Part shown: in pieces, positions 12,148 through 24,467 of the stretch
Position numbering within the stretch: the first letter of the stretch is position 1
Layout of the letters: each line of letters begins with the position of its first letter
Source: Bugula neritina
Taxonomy: Eukaryota; Bryozoa; Gymnolaemata; Cheilostomatida; Bugulidae
Length of the DNA: 64,000 nt
Direction of reading: 5' to 3'
Assembly (NCBI GenBank): GCA_964035545.1
Contig: OZ037766.1
Coordinates: forward strand, 2,600,501 to 2,664,500
The notes under the pieces: generated by a model
What the model was told of the DNA's origin: nothing
Databases searched by the model: none
The model's input: the letters and a program-made list of their open reading frames with translations, nothing else
Position numbers and translations under genes: made by a program

Positions 12148-13917
12148 TTATTTGCAATTTCAGTTATTGTAATCATTTTACAATTTGAATTACTTTGAAT
12201 TACTTTAAACTTAATCAGCAATGTTAATGTACAATAAGTTAGTGACTAACAGACTCAGGGTAACACTTACACACACAAGTCTGAAGTCACACAACGGTGA
12301 TCACTTGGCGGTTGCCATTGTCACTCATCATTGTGATACAAAAAGTGATTGAGTTAGACGCTCACTTGTTATCTCTACTTGGTAATATAATGTATTACCT
12401 ACTGAGCTGGAATAGACATAGATATTATTGAGTTCGATGGTATTACCAATAGAAAAATGTCTATAAACATCACGATTAAATCATTAATCTTGCTTTCATT
12501 TTTAAAAAGAAAGTGCTTATAGCTGAAAACCGCGAGTTATAGCGGGTGTACTTAAAAGTTTTTAAAACGAAATAATATAATATTGTGTAGTGTGTCAGCC
12601 CTGTTTTCAAAACGCGTAATTAAGTAACTAAAATCGGCTAAGGTCAGGGCTACCTTGTATTCAAATATCGCTTGAAGTAGCACCAAGTTAGAGGGTGCTG
12701 AATAGATTAGTTAGAAGTTAAAAATTCCGTAAAATGTAATCATTCACCTCCAATTTGATACTGCTTCTAGCGATATTCTTCGCATGGTATCGAAGTCGAC
12801 GCCTGGTTTGATCATCATAATGATAATGATAATTATAGTTTAATTATGTCTAAAACTAATGCTATTAGTATTAGACTCAATATGACTATGAATATCAGTG
12901 ATGAGTGAATCACCAGGGTGATAGTGATATTCATCACCATTCCTGACATTGAAGTTCATTTTCAAATTGCCAATTTTCCATCAGTATCACAATCAATGAA
13001 TCATCAATCATTCAATGTGAATGTCAAGACTCAATCACTCAACACTACAGTCAATGACAATAGTCAAACTCAAAGTCAATGTGATTCAATCTCAATGTGA
13101 ATGCCATTGAATTTGAAGAGTGTCAAAATAAAATTAAAAAAAGTTATAAACTAATTTTGTAATCACATTTCTTTTAAATTATCCTGCCTCCAGCTCATGC
13201 ACCTGCTATAAGTATAACTTATAACTGTATGTATAGGCCTCCAGCCTTATGGTGATTATCATAACCATAAATATCTTGAAAATTAACAAATAAGTACCAT
13301 TATCATTATGAAATTGAATGTACGTAAATAAGTATTAGTATTGCATTTACTTTTAGTGATGTAGTTTTATTGTTGTCATTTGATTTGATTGTGACAGTAA
13401 TTCTAGTAGTAGTTATGCTAAATTTATTCAACAAATAATAAATAACAATGACTTGACTTTTGCTTATACTAAACTCAACTTGCTCCCTGATTTTGATAGG
13501 TAGAGTGAATTTCTCTATAAGTGCACCGCTTTAATTATCTCAGTATTTCGGTAATTTAGCAAACTGATTAACTAAAATTTAAGTTAAAATAATATTAAGT
13601 AAATTTTCTAAATTTTAAAAATTGTAGATTCAAACAACTGTAGATTTTGGCTGATCATAGTTTAAAAAGAATTAATTAAAGTGGACATTTCTAAAAAGCT
13701 TAATTAAGTGAGTAAATTTATTCCTGATTGAATTTGATAAACGAAACGAACTAACTCTGCTTCACTATTCATTAATTTTTGGTTGAAAGTACTCAGCGTG
13801 TGTATGTCTATCCTAATGGGGTAGGAAAGATCATTCACAGTCTATCAAGCCTACACATTTGTCACCTAGACAATATATCTACAAGTTTTGTGTTTTCAGA
13901 AACTACTGTGAGCTAGT
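12148..13917. other. Intergenic, low-complexity
   Basis: About 1.8 kb between the LTR element and the RPUSD4-like gene. The block 12940-13100 is a degenerate array of tcaat/gaatcatcaatc words that happens to stay open in one frame. The block 12810-12900 holds att/atg-type simple sequence. The promoter of the downstream gene must lie near 13700-13917, but I see no clear motif. Confidence 0.5.
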
Positions 13918-16900
13918 ATGGCGGATAAAGCAAAAGAAAATTTTATGAAGTCTTTTAGAAAGCAGCAAGTGGAAAACCATAATATCATTTCTCAAAGGTT
14001 GTGTTTTTGTATTTTGGTTCAGATATAAAAATTTTGTTCATGCAGTAGATGGTCTTCAGTAATATATTTTATATGTAAATTAGTCAGTGAAGAGTCTCAA
14101 GATTATGTGACTTTAAGATTGGTTTCTATAAATTTTTTAGAGAAAATCTGGAAAAAATTAATAGGCTAGTTGCAAATACATCGATAGACTTTAATCGTAT
14201 CTACGATGATCCAATTTATCACAAAGATGGTTTCTTTGACGAACAGTTTTATAATGAGCTAGAAGAAGCTGAAGTGAAAAGGCAGCTAGCACTTGAAGAA
14301 GCTAACCTTCAATCTAGTGACCTTTCCGTGTGTGACCCCGATGCTTCTCCCACTGTCAATCAGCCATCAAGTGTAATCGATGATCAGTATTTTGGTAACT
14401 TTGAACAAACTAATTCAAACAGTGTTGAAATTTTAAAGGAACTTTCTGGTGATGAAGATATTACGGACAGTGACTTGGGACCTATTGATGCTCAATACTT
14501 TTCTTCTTCTACTGATAATGCAGTGGAGCGAGTAAGCTCGCCTAGTCAAAGTATTCCTAGTGTTGAAGATATTGATGACCTGAACATTGTAGACAAGCAA
14601 ATGTTTGGAATTGACGAGGCTTGCTCACCACATAATGATGCCCATAATAGTTCTATCAACACTCAACATCGGCAATTGTCTTCTCACTATCGGGTCTCTA
14701 AACCACTTTCTTCAACTAATAAAACTATCCAGACGCAGATGTTTACATCAGTTGAGTCAAGCGACCAGAAGATGAAAAAGAAGCCTAGTGTTCATTCCGT
14801 TGATTCAGGTTCCAGTGACTCAATGCGCAATCAAAATACCATTCCTAAAAACTCAAATCAAGATCTCCGGCCTAGGTATAAGCTACCGTATTAAATATGT
14901 TTTAGTTGATCTTGAGTGAGAAATTGTTGAAAGTGTGCCTGAACCACGTTCAAAAGAACTTGATTTCTTAAAAATTGTTAAAATGTGTATCAACGTATAT
15001 TTTAATTTGCTTGCAACTGAAAACTGAATTTCCATTTGCAGCATCGTGCGGTCTAAAGGCGAGTTGGTGTTAAATGCCTTAGTTCCAGATTTGTCTAAGG
15101 AGCCAAGCTACTGTGTTGTAGATCTCCTTGTCGACACTATTGTTTATGAAGATGGTTTGTTTAAATTATGGTGTTGAGGTTTTGTGTAGTGTCTTCACTG
15201 CTTGTTTTTTCTGTATTCTAATCAAGCCACAAGCTACAGCTGTGTTCCATGACTTCGTATTCTGGTATAATGTTGTTTCATCTCTCCACCATTTTTTTTG
15301 TAGAGAGAGTCGTCTGTCTTAATAAGCCGTACAGTTTAGCATCTCAAGGTAATACTTTTAACTGCGATGCCACCACACTAAAATCTGGCAATCTGTATAT
15401 TTTGTTAAATTTATTAGTAGTATTTTTTAGTATTTTATTTATAGAGATTTTTTACCTTCTTTTGAAAACCTGCAAAGTTCTTGTTTTGCTTCTGTCTGTC
15501 TTTTGGCAGATGAATCAGATATAAATTTTTCTGTGTGTTCCATCAGCTTATCTTTTAACCCATTCCCAGTGTTGGTGTTCAATGTCAACCATATTTCTTC
15601 TATTTCTAACAACATTCCAGTTTCTCAAATAGTTCGCTAATTAAGGCTTCTTAAGTTAAATTTGTTTCAAGATAAATTCTGTGTATTGTCAAGAAGTTGA
15701 ATTTGTAGATGGGGAGGCAGTATTTCATAGCGTCACCAAGTACCTGCCTGAACTAGCTAAAAGACTCAAGTATGATGGCAGTCTGTATCTCTGTCATAGA
15801 CTGGATAAGAGTGTGTCTGGCGTGCTACTACTTGCCAAGTATGTTCAGGGAATGTTATTCCTGGTTCTTATTTTGTTCTTATGTTGTTCCTCGTTCTTTT
15901 TTTGTAATAGATTGTGGATATCCTAATAGCTGTTTGGATTGTTGTAAGGGGTAATAATTCATCTGTAAGAAAATTACAGTTATATGAATTTGGTAATGCA
16001 AACTGGTTTTTTCAATTTATTATATGAATTAACTGCTTTTTCAATGTTTTCTCTTTTAAATCAGATTGATATTTCAGAGGTGAGGCAGAAGCAGTGCATA
16101 TAAAAAGGAGGTTTGAAGTTGGGAATCTGTACAAATTCTACACAGCTCTTACGTGTGGCGTGCCTAAGCCGTCTGCTGGTGTCATTGATATCCCGATTGG
16201 TATTGAAACTAAAACCAAGCATGGTATTTACAGGGTAGGTGTTTACTATATTTCTATAATTCTCTCTTCTGCTTCACCTGCCCTCAAGTTATGATCATTT
16301 TTTGAGTATTGCATTTAGAACTGTTATGTTCAACCTGGTTTTAAAATGGTGTTTAGTATTTATATATGTTATTTGCTTCTTATTAATTTGTTATGAAAGC
16401 GTGAAGAATAATTTTAAATCTAGACTGCCAAACCCTTTAAAGTCTCTAGAGAGTTTAAGTCATGGCAATTGGTGCATCCCAGAGACGGGAAGACAATTCT
16501 TGAAACAAACTTGTTGCAAGAACTTTCTAATTGCAATAACCCAACAGAGATGATGTGTTATTCCAGTCAGTTCTGTTGTCTCATGACACTAAGACAAGAA
16601 GGAGAGGTGTGTACTCAGCAGTTACCAAGTATCAAGTGGTGAAACAGAACAACACTGCAGCTCTAGTCGAGTTGGAACCTGAGACAGGTGAGGCAGCTTT
16701 CCTTGTCAGCATTCCTGGTCCAGTCCAGGTCTAGTTGGTCTGTCCTGGCCCAGTCAATTTAGTTAGTCTTTCCTGACCCAGTCCACTTAGTTGGTCTTTC
16801 CTGGCCCAGTCCACTTGGTTAGTCTGCTGGTCCAGTTCACTTGTATTTCTATTCTCAAAGTCGCAATCTGAAAAGTTAGTTTTGTTAGCTTTCCTACATA

Positions 16901-17751
16901 CTCTTTTGGTCTTGAAATGATAACTTTAAGGTCAAGAAAGTCTGGCTTGTTAAAAAAATCTTTTTTAAATAGAAACTTTAGCAGTTATAATCTTGTAGTT
17001 TTTTCTGTAATAAAAGGTTCAGTTAAAAACTGGAGTAATATGAACATTGTGTTGTGCAAAGGCCATCCGATGTCTATATGACTTCATGTCGTTGCAGGCC
17101 GTAAACACCAGTTGAGGGTGCACCTGGCAGACGGTATTAGCACTCCCATCTTAGGAGATCACAAGTATTCACACAGGGACAAGCTTGCCCCTCAGGTATA
17201 CCCCCCTCCTGTGTATTGTTACTGAGTATCTTTTGCTAAGGTTATACGTGCAATTCAAAGGTGGAGACAACCCTAAGTGTTAAGTAATCCATCATAAAAG
17301 TCGTGTGATATGCTTGACTTATTATACAAGGGATGTGTAAGTGGAATCATTCATAAGCGGGTGCCTCAGTGAAAGTCATTTTTACTTTGCTAAACTCATC
17401 ATTTAAATTGTACAACTTTGCAACTCCTTATATTGTCAAAGTTTCGAAGTTAACTTTGGTAAAATAGTAACATATCTTTAATAACATTATATTGTACAGA
17501 AGTCACATGGACTTGGCACTGTAAGTAGTATTTGTATGTCCACAGTTTTGTGTATATTTCAGTGGCTGCATAAAGAGATCTTGACAAAGTTCAACCTGAA
17601 GCCTATGAATGCCAGGCAAATGCCGTTACACCTACACGCCAGACGACTCGTTTTACCCCACTACTTCCGGAATGGTCAGGAACTTACACTCACTGCCAAA
17701 CTACCAAAGTTTTTCAGCAGATCAATTAAACTCATGAAATTCTTCAGATGA
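13918..17751 (+). CDS. RPUSD4: RluA-family RNA pseudouridine synthase, RPUSD4-like
   Basis: Nine exons: 13918-13997, 14141-14875, 15042-15154, 15304-15348, 15694-15838, 16078-16234, 16567-16687, 17098-17195 and 17563-17751. They give 560 residues with every phase consistent. The catalytic core starts at about residue 310 (DTIVYEDERVVCLNKPYSLA). HRLDKSVSGVLLLAK holds the catalytic Asp near residue 362. GRKHQLRVHLAD and ILGDHKYS complete the RluA fold. This family turns uridine into pseudouridine; RPUSD4 does so on mitochondrial 16S rRNA and mRNAs in vertebrates. Human RPUSD4 is about 377 residues. The excess here is a Ser/Asp-rich, probably disordered extension in exon 2 (about residues 70-270), with three copies of a [IV]-D-x-Q-[YM]-F motif. 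I chose the ATG at 13918 because it opens the frame spliced into exon 2. A polyadenylation signal AATAAA is at 17821. The gene converges with CHMP1. Confidence 0.9.
16688..16855. repeat. Degenerate ~33-bp repeat next to a splice donor
   Basis: About four imperfect copies of a unit built on tttcctggcccagtccactt plus agttggtc start roughly 10 bases after the GTGAGG donor of RPUSD4-like exon 7. Confidence 0.7.
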
Positions 17752-18147
17752 TAATGTCTTACACCTTTATTTTGATGTATTTGTAATATTTTAGGTTTAG
17801 CATATAAATCATATTGCAATAATAAAAAAAACTTCTGTTGTTGATGTGTATATGAGCAAAGGGGTCATTTAAAAAAGCAATAAACTGAATACAAGTTGAA
17901 AATCAGGGTGTTATAACAGTATATATTCCTACTAGTAAGCTAGATAGCAGTTCAATGTATATAATGTATTTTTTATTAAATTATATTTGTCTATCAAAAA
18001 TAAAATATTAGCTGGTTGTACTGTACAATGCAAGTATATCAGGTATTGGATAGCCAGACCCTCCTCCTAGTATTAGAGTCGGTTTCATCTGGCAGCCATT
18101 AAACTAAGTACTGTGTAGCCAAGGAGCAAGTAAATGTCTTCCTAGAC

Positions 18148-20066
18148 TCAGTTCCTCAAAGCAGCTAGTCTACAACAGAGTAGTTGGGTATTCTCTTTAG
18201 AAATCATTAATGGAGAATATGGGTGGCTGTCATTATGATGTTGTTAGGTCTTACAGGTAACGATACATAATATATTGTGCTAGTCAATAAATTCCTATTA
18301 TAATAAAGGTTTAATGCAAGCCGAAGTATGCGACAGCACGCACAGTCATGATATACACATTCTGCCCAATACTACAGGAAGTAAAAGGAGAACTAGCTTA
18401 CCGCCGAGAGAGATTATCTTCTTTCGCAGTAGAAGCGGAGGCCTCCAACGTGGACTGACCAGGATGTAGGTCTTTCAGCTGCTCGGTTATATCTAGGTCA
18501 TTCTCGGCAGCAACTTCCTTCATCAGATCTTCCACCTGATTGGCCGGAGCTGACATGGCAAAGGCTGCTCCCATAGCTTGCTCCATAGTCTACATACAAA
18601 GGAGTCGTCTTTTATTGTAAAGTGTTCATACATAAAAACATTGAATCATTAGGAGTTATCTGTCCAGCAGAGTAACCAGGTCTTCAAGTTTCAGTTCAAC
18701 AAATAGGAAACTGAACTATACAAAAAAAACAGTGGTTTACTTTTACCACTTCAGCTGAAAATCTTTCGGCTAGTTAAAGCAGTCCACAGTTATTTTAGTT
18801 ACCAGATTTCAACTGCAGTTGCAACAAGTAAATCTTTAAAGTTTCTCAAATCTAGTACACAATTTAACGTTTTACACTGGCAAAAGGTTTTAAAACCAAC
18901 TGAGGGATGCTTTGTACATTGATACCTACTGATGGCAATAGACTTTAACTTTTATACAGCTTTACACATCGACCAACTAAGAAGAGACAATTGCAACTCA
19001 CCGACTCCCGCACGTCCAGATCTTCAAACTGTGTTTCAAATTTAGACATTATTTTCTCCACTTCCTCTAGATTCATAGATGCCATGGCCCTGTCGAGTCC
19101 TTTAGTCACTACACCCAAGTTCTTCACTACCTGTTGACAAACCAGTAGGGGGGCATTATGCAAAAGAACAATATGTAACGCAAATACGACATGTGAATGC
19201 TAAAATCTATCTTTTATTGAGAAAAACAAAATACAACATAACAACTTTTAAATGCTAAAATCTATCTTTTAAAATCACAAACTAGTAATCAATTGATATG
19301 CTTTCACATGAATTAGTTTTTAGTTACTAGTAGCAGTAAATAGTCAAATCAGCTGTCCTCCCACAACCCAACATGGATTCTAAGTTTGAAATGTAAAATA
19401 TTGAAATTTTTTAAGGCTGTATTTATTTGTGAGGACACTTACTTCAAGCTTAGTTTATACTTACCCCTTTCATCGCCACGGCTGTCTGTACTCTGCTCGA
19501 CACTGCATCCACTCTTGCACTCATTCTCATAAAATTTAAACTTTCATTTTTCTTCCTAATTGCATTTTCGGCGTATATTTTGGCTCCATCAATATTTTTT
19601 TGAGTCTGTTCAAATTTATAGACAATTACAATCACACATTTTATAGACATTTATAGACTATTAATACCACATAAAGTATAAATAATTAAACCAGAATCGG
19701 CAAACCGGTTATTTTTATTTGTAAACATGATTTAAAAATTGTTGAAAAACAAAGCAGTTCATTTGTATCCATTTCAATCAGCAAACTTACCATTGCTCTT
19801 TTCATTTTGGCCTTTTCCTTTTCTTGTTCTTTTTCAGCTTTTTTAGCCAGTTTATCTAATTGTTTAGCTGAAAACTAAAAATGCTACATTGTGTTATTAT
19901 TTAAAACATTAAAAAGAAATACCACAAATTTAGTTACTTTAGACTATAACTAGTTTGAAATGCTAAAGACTAAGATGATTTAGATGAGCTTCAGTTAGTG
20001 AACCCTGTTAGGGTTTAAATTCACTACCTTCAGTTGGAAGAGGGTATCTTGGAGGGATTCCGGCAT
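18148..20066 (-). CDS. CHMP1: Charged multivesicular body protein 1 (ESCRT-III)
   Basis: Six exons: 20066-20028, 19874-19791, 19605-19465, 19130-19002, 18589-18402 and a terminal 22-base coding exon 18169-18148. They encode 200 residues, against 199 for human CHMP1B. The start is [13 protein letters not shown] followed by the basic alpha-1 helix. The family block [20 protein letters not shown] lies at about 50-70, and the acidic C-terminal half carries [19 protein letters not shown]. The tail EDNLSRRLAALRN, at about 188-200, is a MIM1 motif that binds MIT domains of VPS4 and spastin. CHMP1 works on endosomes and at the midbody in membrane scission. All hallmark regions are intact, so it should be functional. 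A TTTATT at 17972-17977 (AATAAA on minus) is a likely polyadenylation signal. CHMP1A versus CHMP1B cannot be decided; invertebrates often have one gene. Confidence 0.95.
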
Positions 20067-20952
20067 TTTGTAACAGCAGATAACTTCCTGAAATAAGAAA
20101 TCAATATTTTTATAACCAACAAAATAACTTAATTTACTATATTATATGAAATGGATTTAAGCGCTAGCCACAATACACCTAGACACGACATAATTCATAA
20201 TATAATTTACAGTATGTAGTACAATGACCAATATTGTCATTAAAGCAATGCATTTTTAATTACTAATTTACTAAAACTATTTAGTATACAGATATGTGAT
20301 CCAAGAAGGTGAGTGAGTGAGATTTAGTGTCATACCACTACATACTAAGTCATAATTTTAGCTTCATTTTGATAAGCAAATATAAATAAGTATTAAGTAT
20401 TAATATTAGAATTACTCATAATAGGTACTTGGTTTGCATACGTATTGTAATAAATATAATATATACCTAAAACTAAGTATTCTATAAGATTTATTTACTT
20501 ACTCAACTAACAATAATATTATAAATATAATTTATCTGTCAGACTGTAGGATTCAAGCACTAATTGTGAATAGAGCTAGAAGACCAAGTCAGAGATTAAG
20601 TTTGAGCAGCAAGCTCAATATTAATATGAATATGAGGCTGATTATCTGCACAATAAGAGTATTATTAATATCAAAAATAATAGTGAGTGATACAGGCAAT
20701 ACTATTATATAATATTTAGTATAAGTATAACTCATTTATTGTCTCAGTCTGTTATATTTTAATTCAGTTTCCTTATTAGTCTAAGTTTTAAAACTAGACC
20801 ACAGTAGTAATACTTATATTTGTAGTTACCGCTATACTGATACTCATAGTCATACTCTCATAATCTAGTACTCTACTAGTAGTTATACTAACACGAATAG
20901 TAAAAATTTATAATTCAAATTGTACCACTACTATAAGTATAAGTATAATTAC

Positions 20953-21038
<86 letters not shown>

Positions 21039-21999
21039 CTCAGTACGGCAATTGTATTAATTATTATATTTATATAATAATAGTTTAATAATACTAATAG
21101 TAATACTAATACTAATAGTAATAGTATAGACAGTATATTATACTTATACTTATAGTATTACTAGTATTACTATTAGTATTACTATAACTATTACTATTAG
21201 TATTAGTATTAGTATTAGTATTAGTATAAGTATATTACTATATAATAACAATACTAATAGTAATACTAATAGTAACAGTGTATAGTACCATCAATAATAA
21301 TTATAATATCGTTAATGATCATCATTATGATTATGATTATTAGTATTACTATAATATAATAATAATTATAATTTAAATATAATGTTTATATTAATAATAA
21401 TATTCAATTCGAATTTTAAATTTATATATTTATAAAATACGTGTAACTCACACTGTATAAGTATAAGACTAAGTATCACTATTAAATAATAATTAAAAAC
21501 ATGAAGCTTGGTTATTTCATTTATGATAATGGCAAGCACAAGCTAAATTCTGGCGCCGTGATTCACCAAGAACTGAACAAGAATAATATTGTTAGCGTCA
21601 ACTTGATGCGTAATAAAATTATAATCGTAAATTCATTGGAGTTGGGTATTTCGAGGTGTCTCATCATCATGTGTTTAAGCGTATCAACACTAAAGAGCCA
21701 ATAGCCTAGCCAATGAAAACCTCTGTTTTATTCAGTCATCATGGTCATTTAAGTCAACTACAGAGTTATCTTACCTATAAAACTCGGACTTGGCTTGCAC
21801 AAGGAAATGATAATATTATTATACAGCTTGTGGTAAAGATTATAAATTCGTTATTGCACAGTGTTGATAATAATTATTGTAAAAGGCTATTTAGTACTAT
21901 ATATCTAAATGTGCACACTGTGCAGCTACTGCATGATCAGCAAAATATTATAATGATAAAGTATGTTGTTTAATAGGGCTCCTGAGTTGTAGGCTACAC
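20067..21999. other. Intergenic, simple-sequence rich
   Basis: Upstream of CHMP1, so its promoter lies near 20067-20300. Beyond that the DNA is dominated by tag/tat/taa trinucleotide words and contains a pure TAG microsatellite. The open frames at 21501-21704 and 21713-21973 show no domain or splice partner. Confidence 0.5.
20953..21036. repeat. (TAG)n microsatellite
   Basis: About 27 perfect trinucleotide repeats, flanked for several hundred bases by degenerate tag/tat/taa words in both orientations. These words could fold back on each other. Confidence 0.95.
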
Positions 22000-22129
22000 A
22001 AACATATACCTATATATCCAAATAAATCACAGTCATACAATACCAAATTATTCTTGAAAGTCTTGATGGTCTCTCAATAGATCATATCAGAATATTTTTG
22101 AGAGCCTGTACACTATAATAATACTCTCA

Positions 22130-22330
22130 CTCACTCATGCAAGTTTATAGTCGCTATCTCTGTGAGAACCCTTGGTGAAAAGGATTTTTTCAGTAGCCAG
22201 CTTAGAAATTATTCTAATACTGCATAGGAGCAATTATGACTAGATACTCTCCCTAACATCACCAATGGTCTTTACTGGGGTATGAACCCATGATTTCGGG
22301 TTGGCTAAGCCAATACTCTAACCTCTAGAG
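22130..22330 (-). mobile_element. tRNA-derived SINE in duplication unit 1
   Basis: Minus-strand tRNA-like head, GGTTAGAGTATTGGCTTAGC then a B-box-like GGGTTCATACCCC, followed by the same body as the copies at 3738 and 24240. The 3' tail on minus is a short (TGAG)n run, typical of SINE ends. Confidence 0.65.
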
Positions 22331-23167
22331 TCTAGACTCTAGAGTCTAGACCCTCTGATAAATAGTAAGGTTCTTGTAAAAGATAACTCCAACACAGATG
22401 CCCTCATTTAAAGCTTACATTACTGCATGCAGGGTATCACTTAATGTAAGCAGGGTAGGTATATTTATTTCATATACAAAGCTTTAGCAACTATATTGTC
22501 AATAAAGTTAGTTGTGTTATCTTTATACAATTATAACTGTGAGTGAAATTATTCCTCCTCGCACACATTGTACACATTGTACTGGCTGATAACTATGATC
22601 AGTGACTTCCTCCTCCTTCCCTTCCTCCTCCCCAATCCCGCAAACAATGAGCAGCAAACTTTCCAACCGTCATACATAACAAAGTTTTTTCATCTATGAG
22701 TATATTGTCCCTTTACAATAAGTCATAATGCTGCACTATCACCAGCAACACTCACCCACTGCTACAGCATAATGACTGAGTCAATACTTGTCAAAAGAAT
22801 TCCTCCTGATTGTATGTCGAATCTGCTTGTATTAGTTATATTATGCTGATTCGTATATAAATGACAAACCTTGCAGTGGAGCAACATTTGGTTTCATGCA
22901 AGCAAATATATTATGAGGAGCTTAGAATTGTAGATTTTTAGCTCTACGTTGAAATAACTCTTTTTCTGTAATATTTGTTATATTACATGTAGCATTGCAT
23001 ATAGCCTAAAACAGTTCAATATAGGAAACACTTACCAGAATTTATAAAACAAAATACTACATACACTGCAGGTACGTACAGAAAGTTAGCAAATATACCT
23101 ACAGTACTGTAATTGTATGTATAATATTGTAGTACTGTATACTATATTGCTGCATATTGTAACACTA

Positions 23168-23182
23168 GGGGGGGGGGGGGGT
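23168..23182. repeat. Poly-G tract
   Basis: A run of about 14 G with one T near its right end, in duplication unit 1. Unit 2 has the related agggggagggtg at the equivalent site, so the tract grew after duplication or shrank in unit 2. Confidence 0.8.
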
Positions 23183-23481
23183 GGACCATTGCAACACTTA
23201 TTTTAGCTTTGTAGTGTGAGGTCCCTCCTCACTACTAAACCACTATTCAGTTTTTCCTTGCTTAGTCTGTCATGTAGTGAATAAGAGCTCACTCTACAGT
23301 ACTTATAGGAAGTAGGGGCTGTAGTGGTCCACCCCTACTCTAATGCTATTTGTGTCTATTTCCTAGCCTATCACTTTTGATATCATATAAGAATAATGCG
23401 TATATACTAGTTATGTTCTTCAGATTTCAATTGAAAGCATGTTTGCTATAAAACATAGAGCGATTTTTTAGAGTATACAAG

Positions 23482-23610
23482 ATGGCGGAGCCAATCAAAA
23501 ACCAGGAGCAGCCGGATGATGGTGGTACAGAGGTAGAAGAGATTCCAACCACAAATAGGATGTTGGAAAAAAACCCAGTTTCTTGCAAAAAGAGTGAAAT
23601 CAATATCTAA
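23482..23610 (+). CDS. Small ORF (42 aa), twin of the ORF at 26221
   Basis: ATG GCG start in a good context; begins MAEPIKNQEQ and ends SEINI. It is acidic in its first half, with no signal peptide or membrane segment. It lies in duplication unit 1 and is the same length and frame as its twin in unit 2, with only three base changes, all clustered in the last third. I recognise no family. It may be a real micropeptide, a first exon, or a remnant. Confidence 0.3.
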   Translation: MAEPIKNQEQPDDGGTEVEEIPTTNRMLEKNPVSCKKSEINI

Positions 23611-24239
23611 ACCTGATGTATCAATAAAACATGTCAAAGGCTTTTTAATAGCTTTTTGAATATTATTCATTTTATATGTCCTGTGCTTTATATGAATGTC
23701 AAGATTAAATTTTTAAAAAATTGATTAATAAATTAAAGTTTTAGTATTGTTACCATTTTCATATTCCAGTGACATATCCTTATCTATAAGATAGTCAATC
23801 ATGTGTGTTTTATGCCACTATCATGTATTTTAAGCTGCTCCTTTGTTAGTACACTTGCACCAATTAGTATTCATAGAAAGTTTGTTAGTATCTGAGAGAA
23901 TATTTTTTCTGCAGGATCTGGACAGCAACTTTAAGTAAATAGCAAAAGTAACAGCGATGTGAAAATTCAAATTTGAATGACACACTAAAAATGAAAAGTT
24001 ATGATAAATTTTGCCACATGAAAAATAAGCAGCAGCTGATGCTAAAGCTGCACCATACACTGAACCTCACATGCCTAGTGTTACAATTTTGTCTAAATAT
24101 CACTAAAGGGAAATATACTAGCTTTTAAATATATACCTATATATACAAATAAATCACAGTCATACAATACCAAATTATTCTTGAAAGTCTTAATGATCTC
24201 TCACTATCAGAATATTTTTGAGAGCCTGTACACTATAAT

Positions 24240-24456
24240 AATACTCTCACTCACTCATGCAAGTTTATAGTCGCTATCCCTGTGAGAAACTCCTCATGGA
24301 AAGGGTTTTTGTTAAAGCGAGCTATAAGGACTTATTTAAATGAGGCACAGGAGCAATTGTGACTAGATACTCTTCCTAACATCACCAATGACCTTTATTG
24401 GGGTATGAACCCATGACCTCGTGTTTACTAAACCAACGCTCTAACCTCTAGAGTCT
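24240..24456 (-). mobile_element. tRNA-derived SINE in duplication unit 2
   Basis: Paralogue of the 22130-22330 SINE, copied with the segmental duplication and not by its own insertion. It keeps the head GGTTAGAGCGTTGGTTTAGT, B-box-like GGGTTCATACCCC and the (TGAG)n tail on the minus strand. Confidence 0.65.
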
Positions 24457-24467
24457 AGATTTTAGAC

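Larger units (their letters stand above)
22003..24131. repeat. Segmental tandem duplication, unit 1
   Basis: Begins tatacctatatat..aaataaatcac and is colinear with 24132-26870. Shared blocks include the SINE, a tcctcctcgcacacattgta block, a ccctcctcactactaaacc block and a 42-codon ORF. Copies differ by substitutions and small indels, so the duplication is not brand new. Unit 1 lacks the MITE found in unit 2. Confidence 0.85.

Noticed and set aside
12918..13100. 60-codon ORF with Ser/Asn/Gln repeats
   Set aside because: It comes from a degenerate tcaatc/gaatca repeat; intergenic with no supporting signal.
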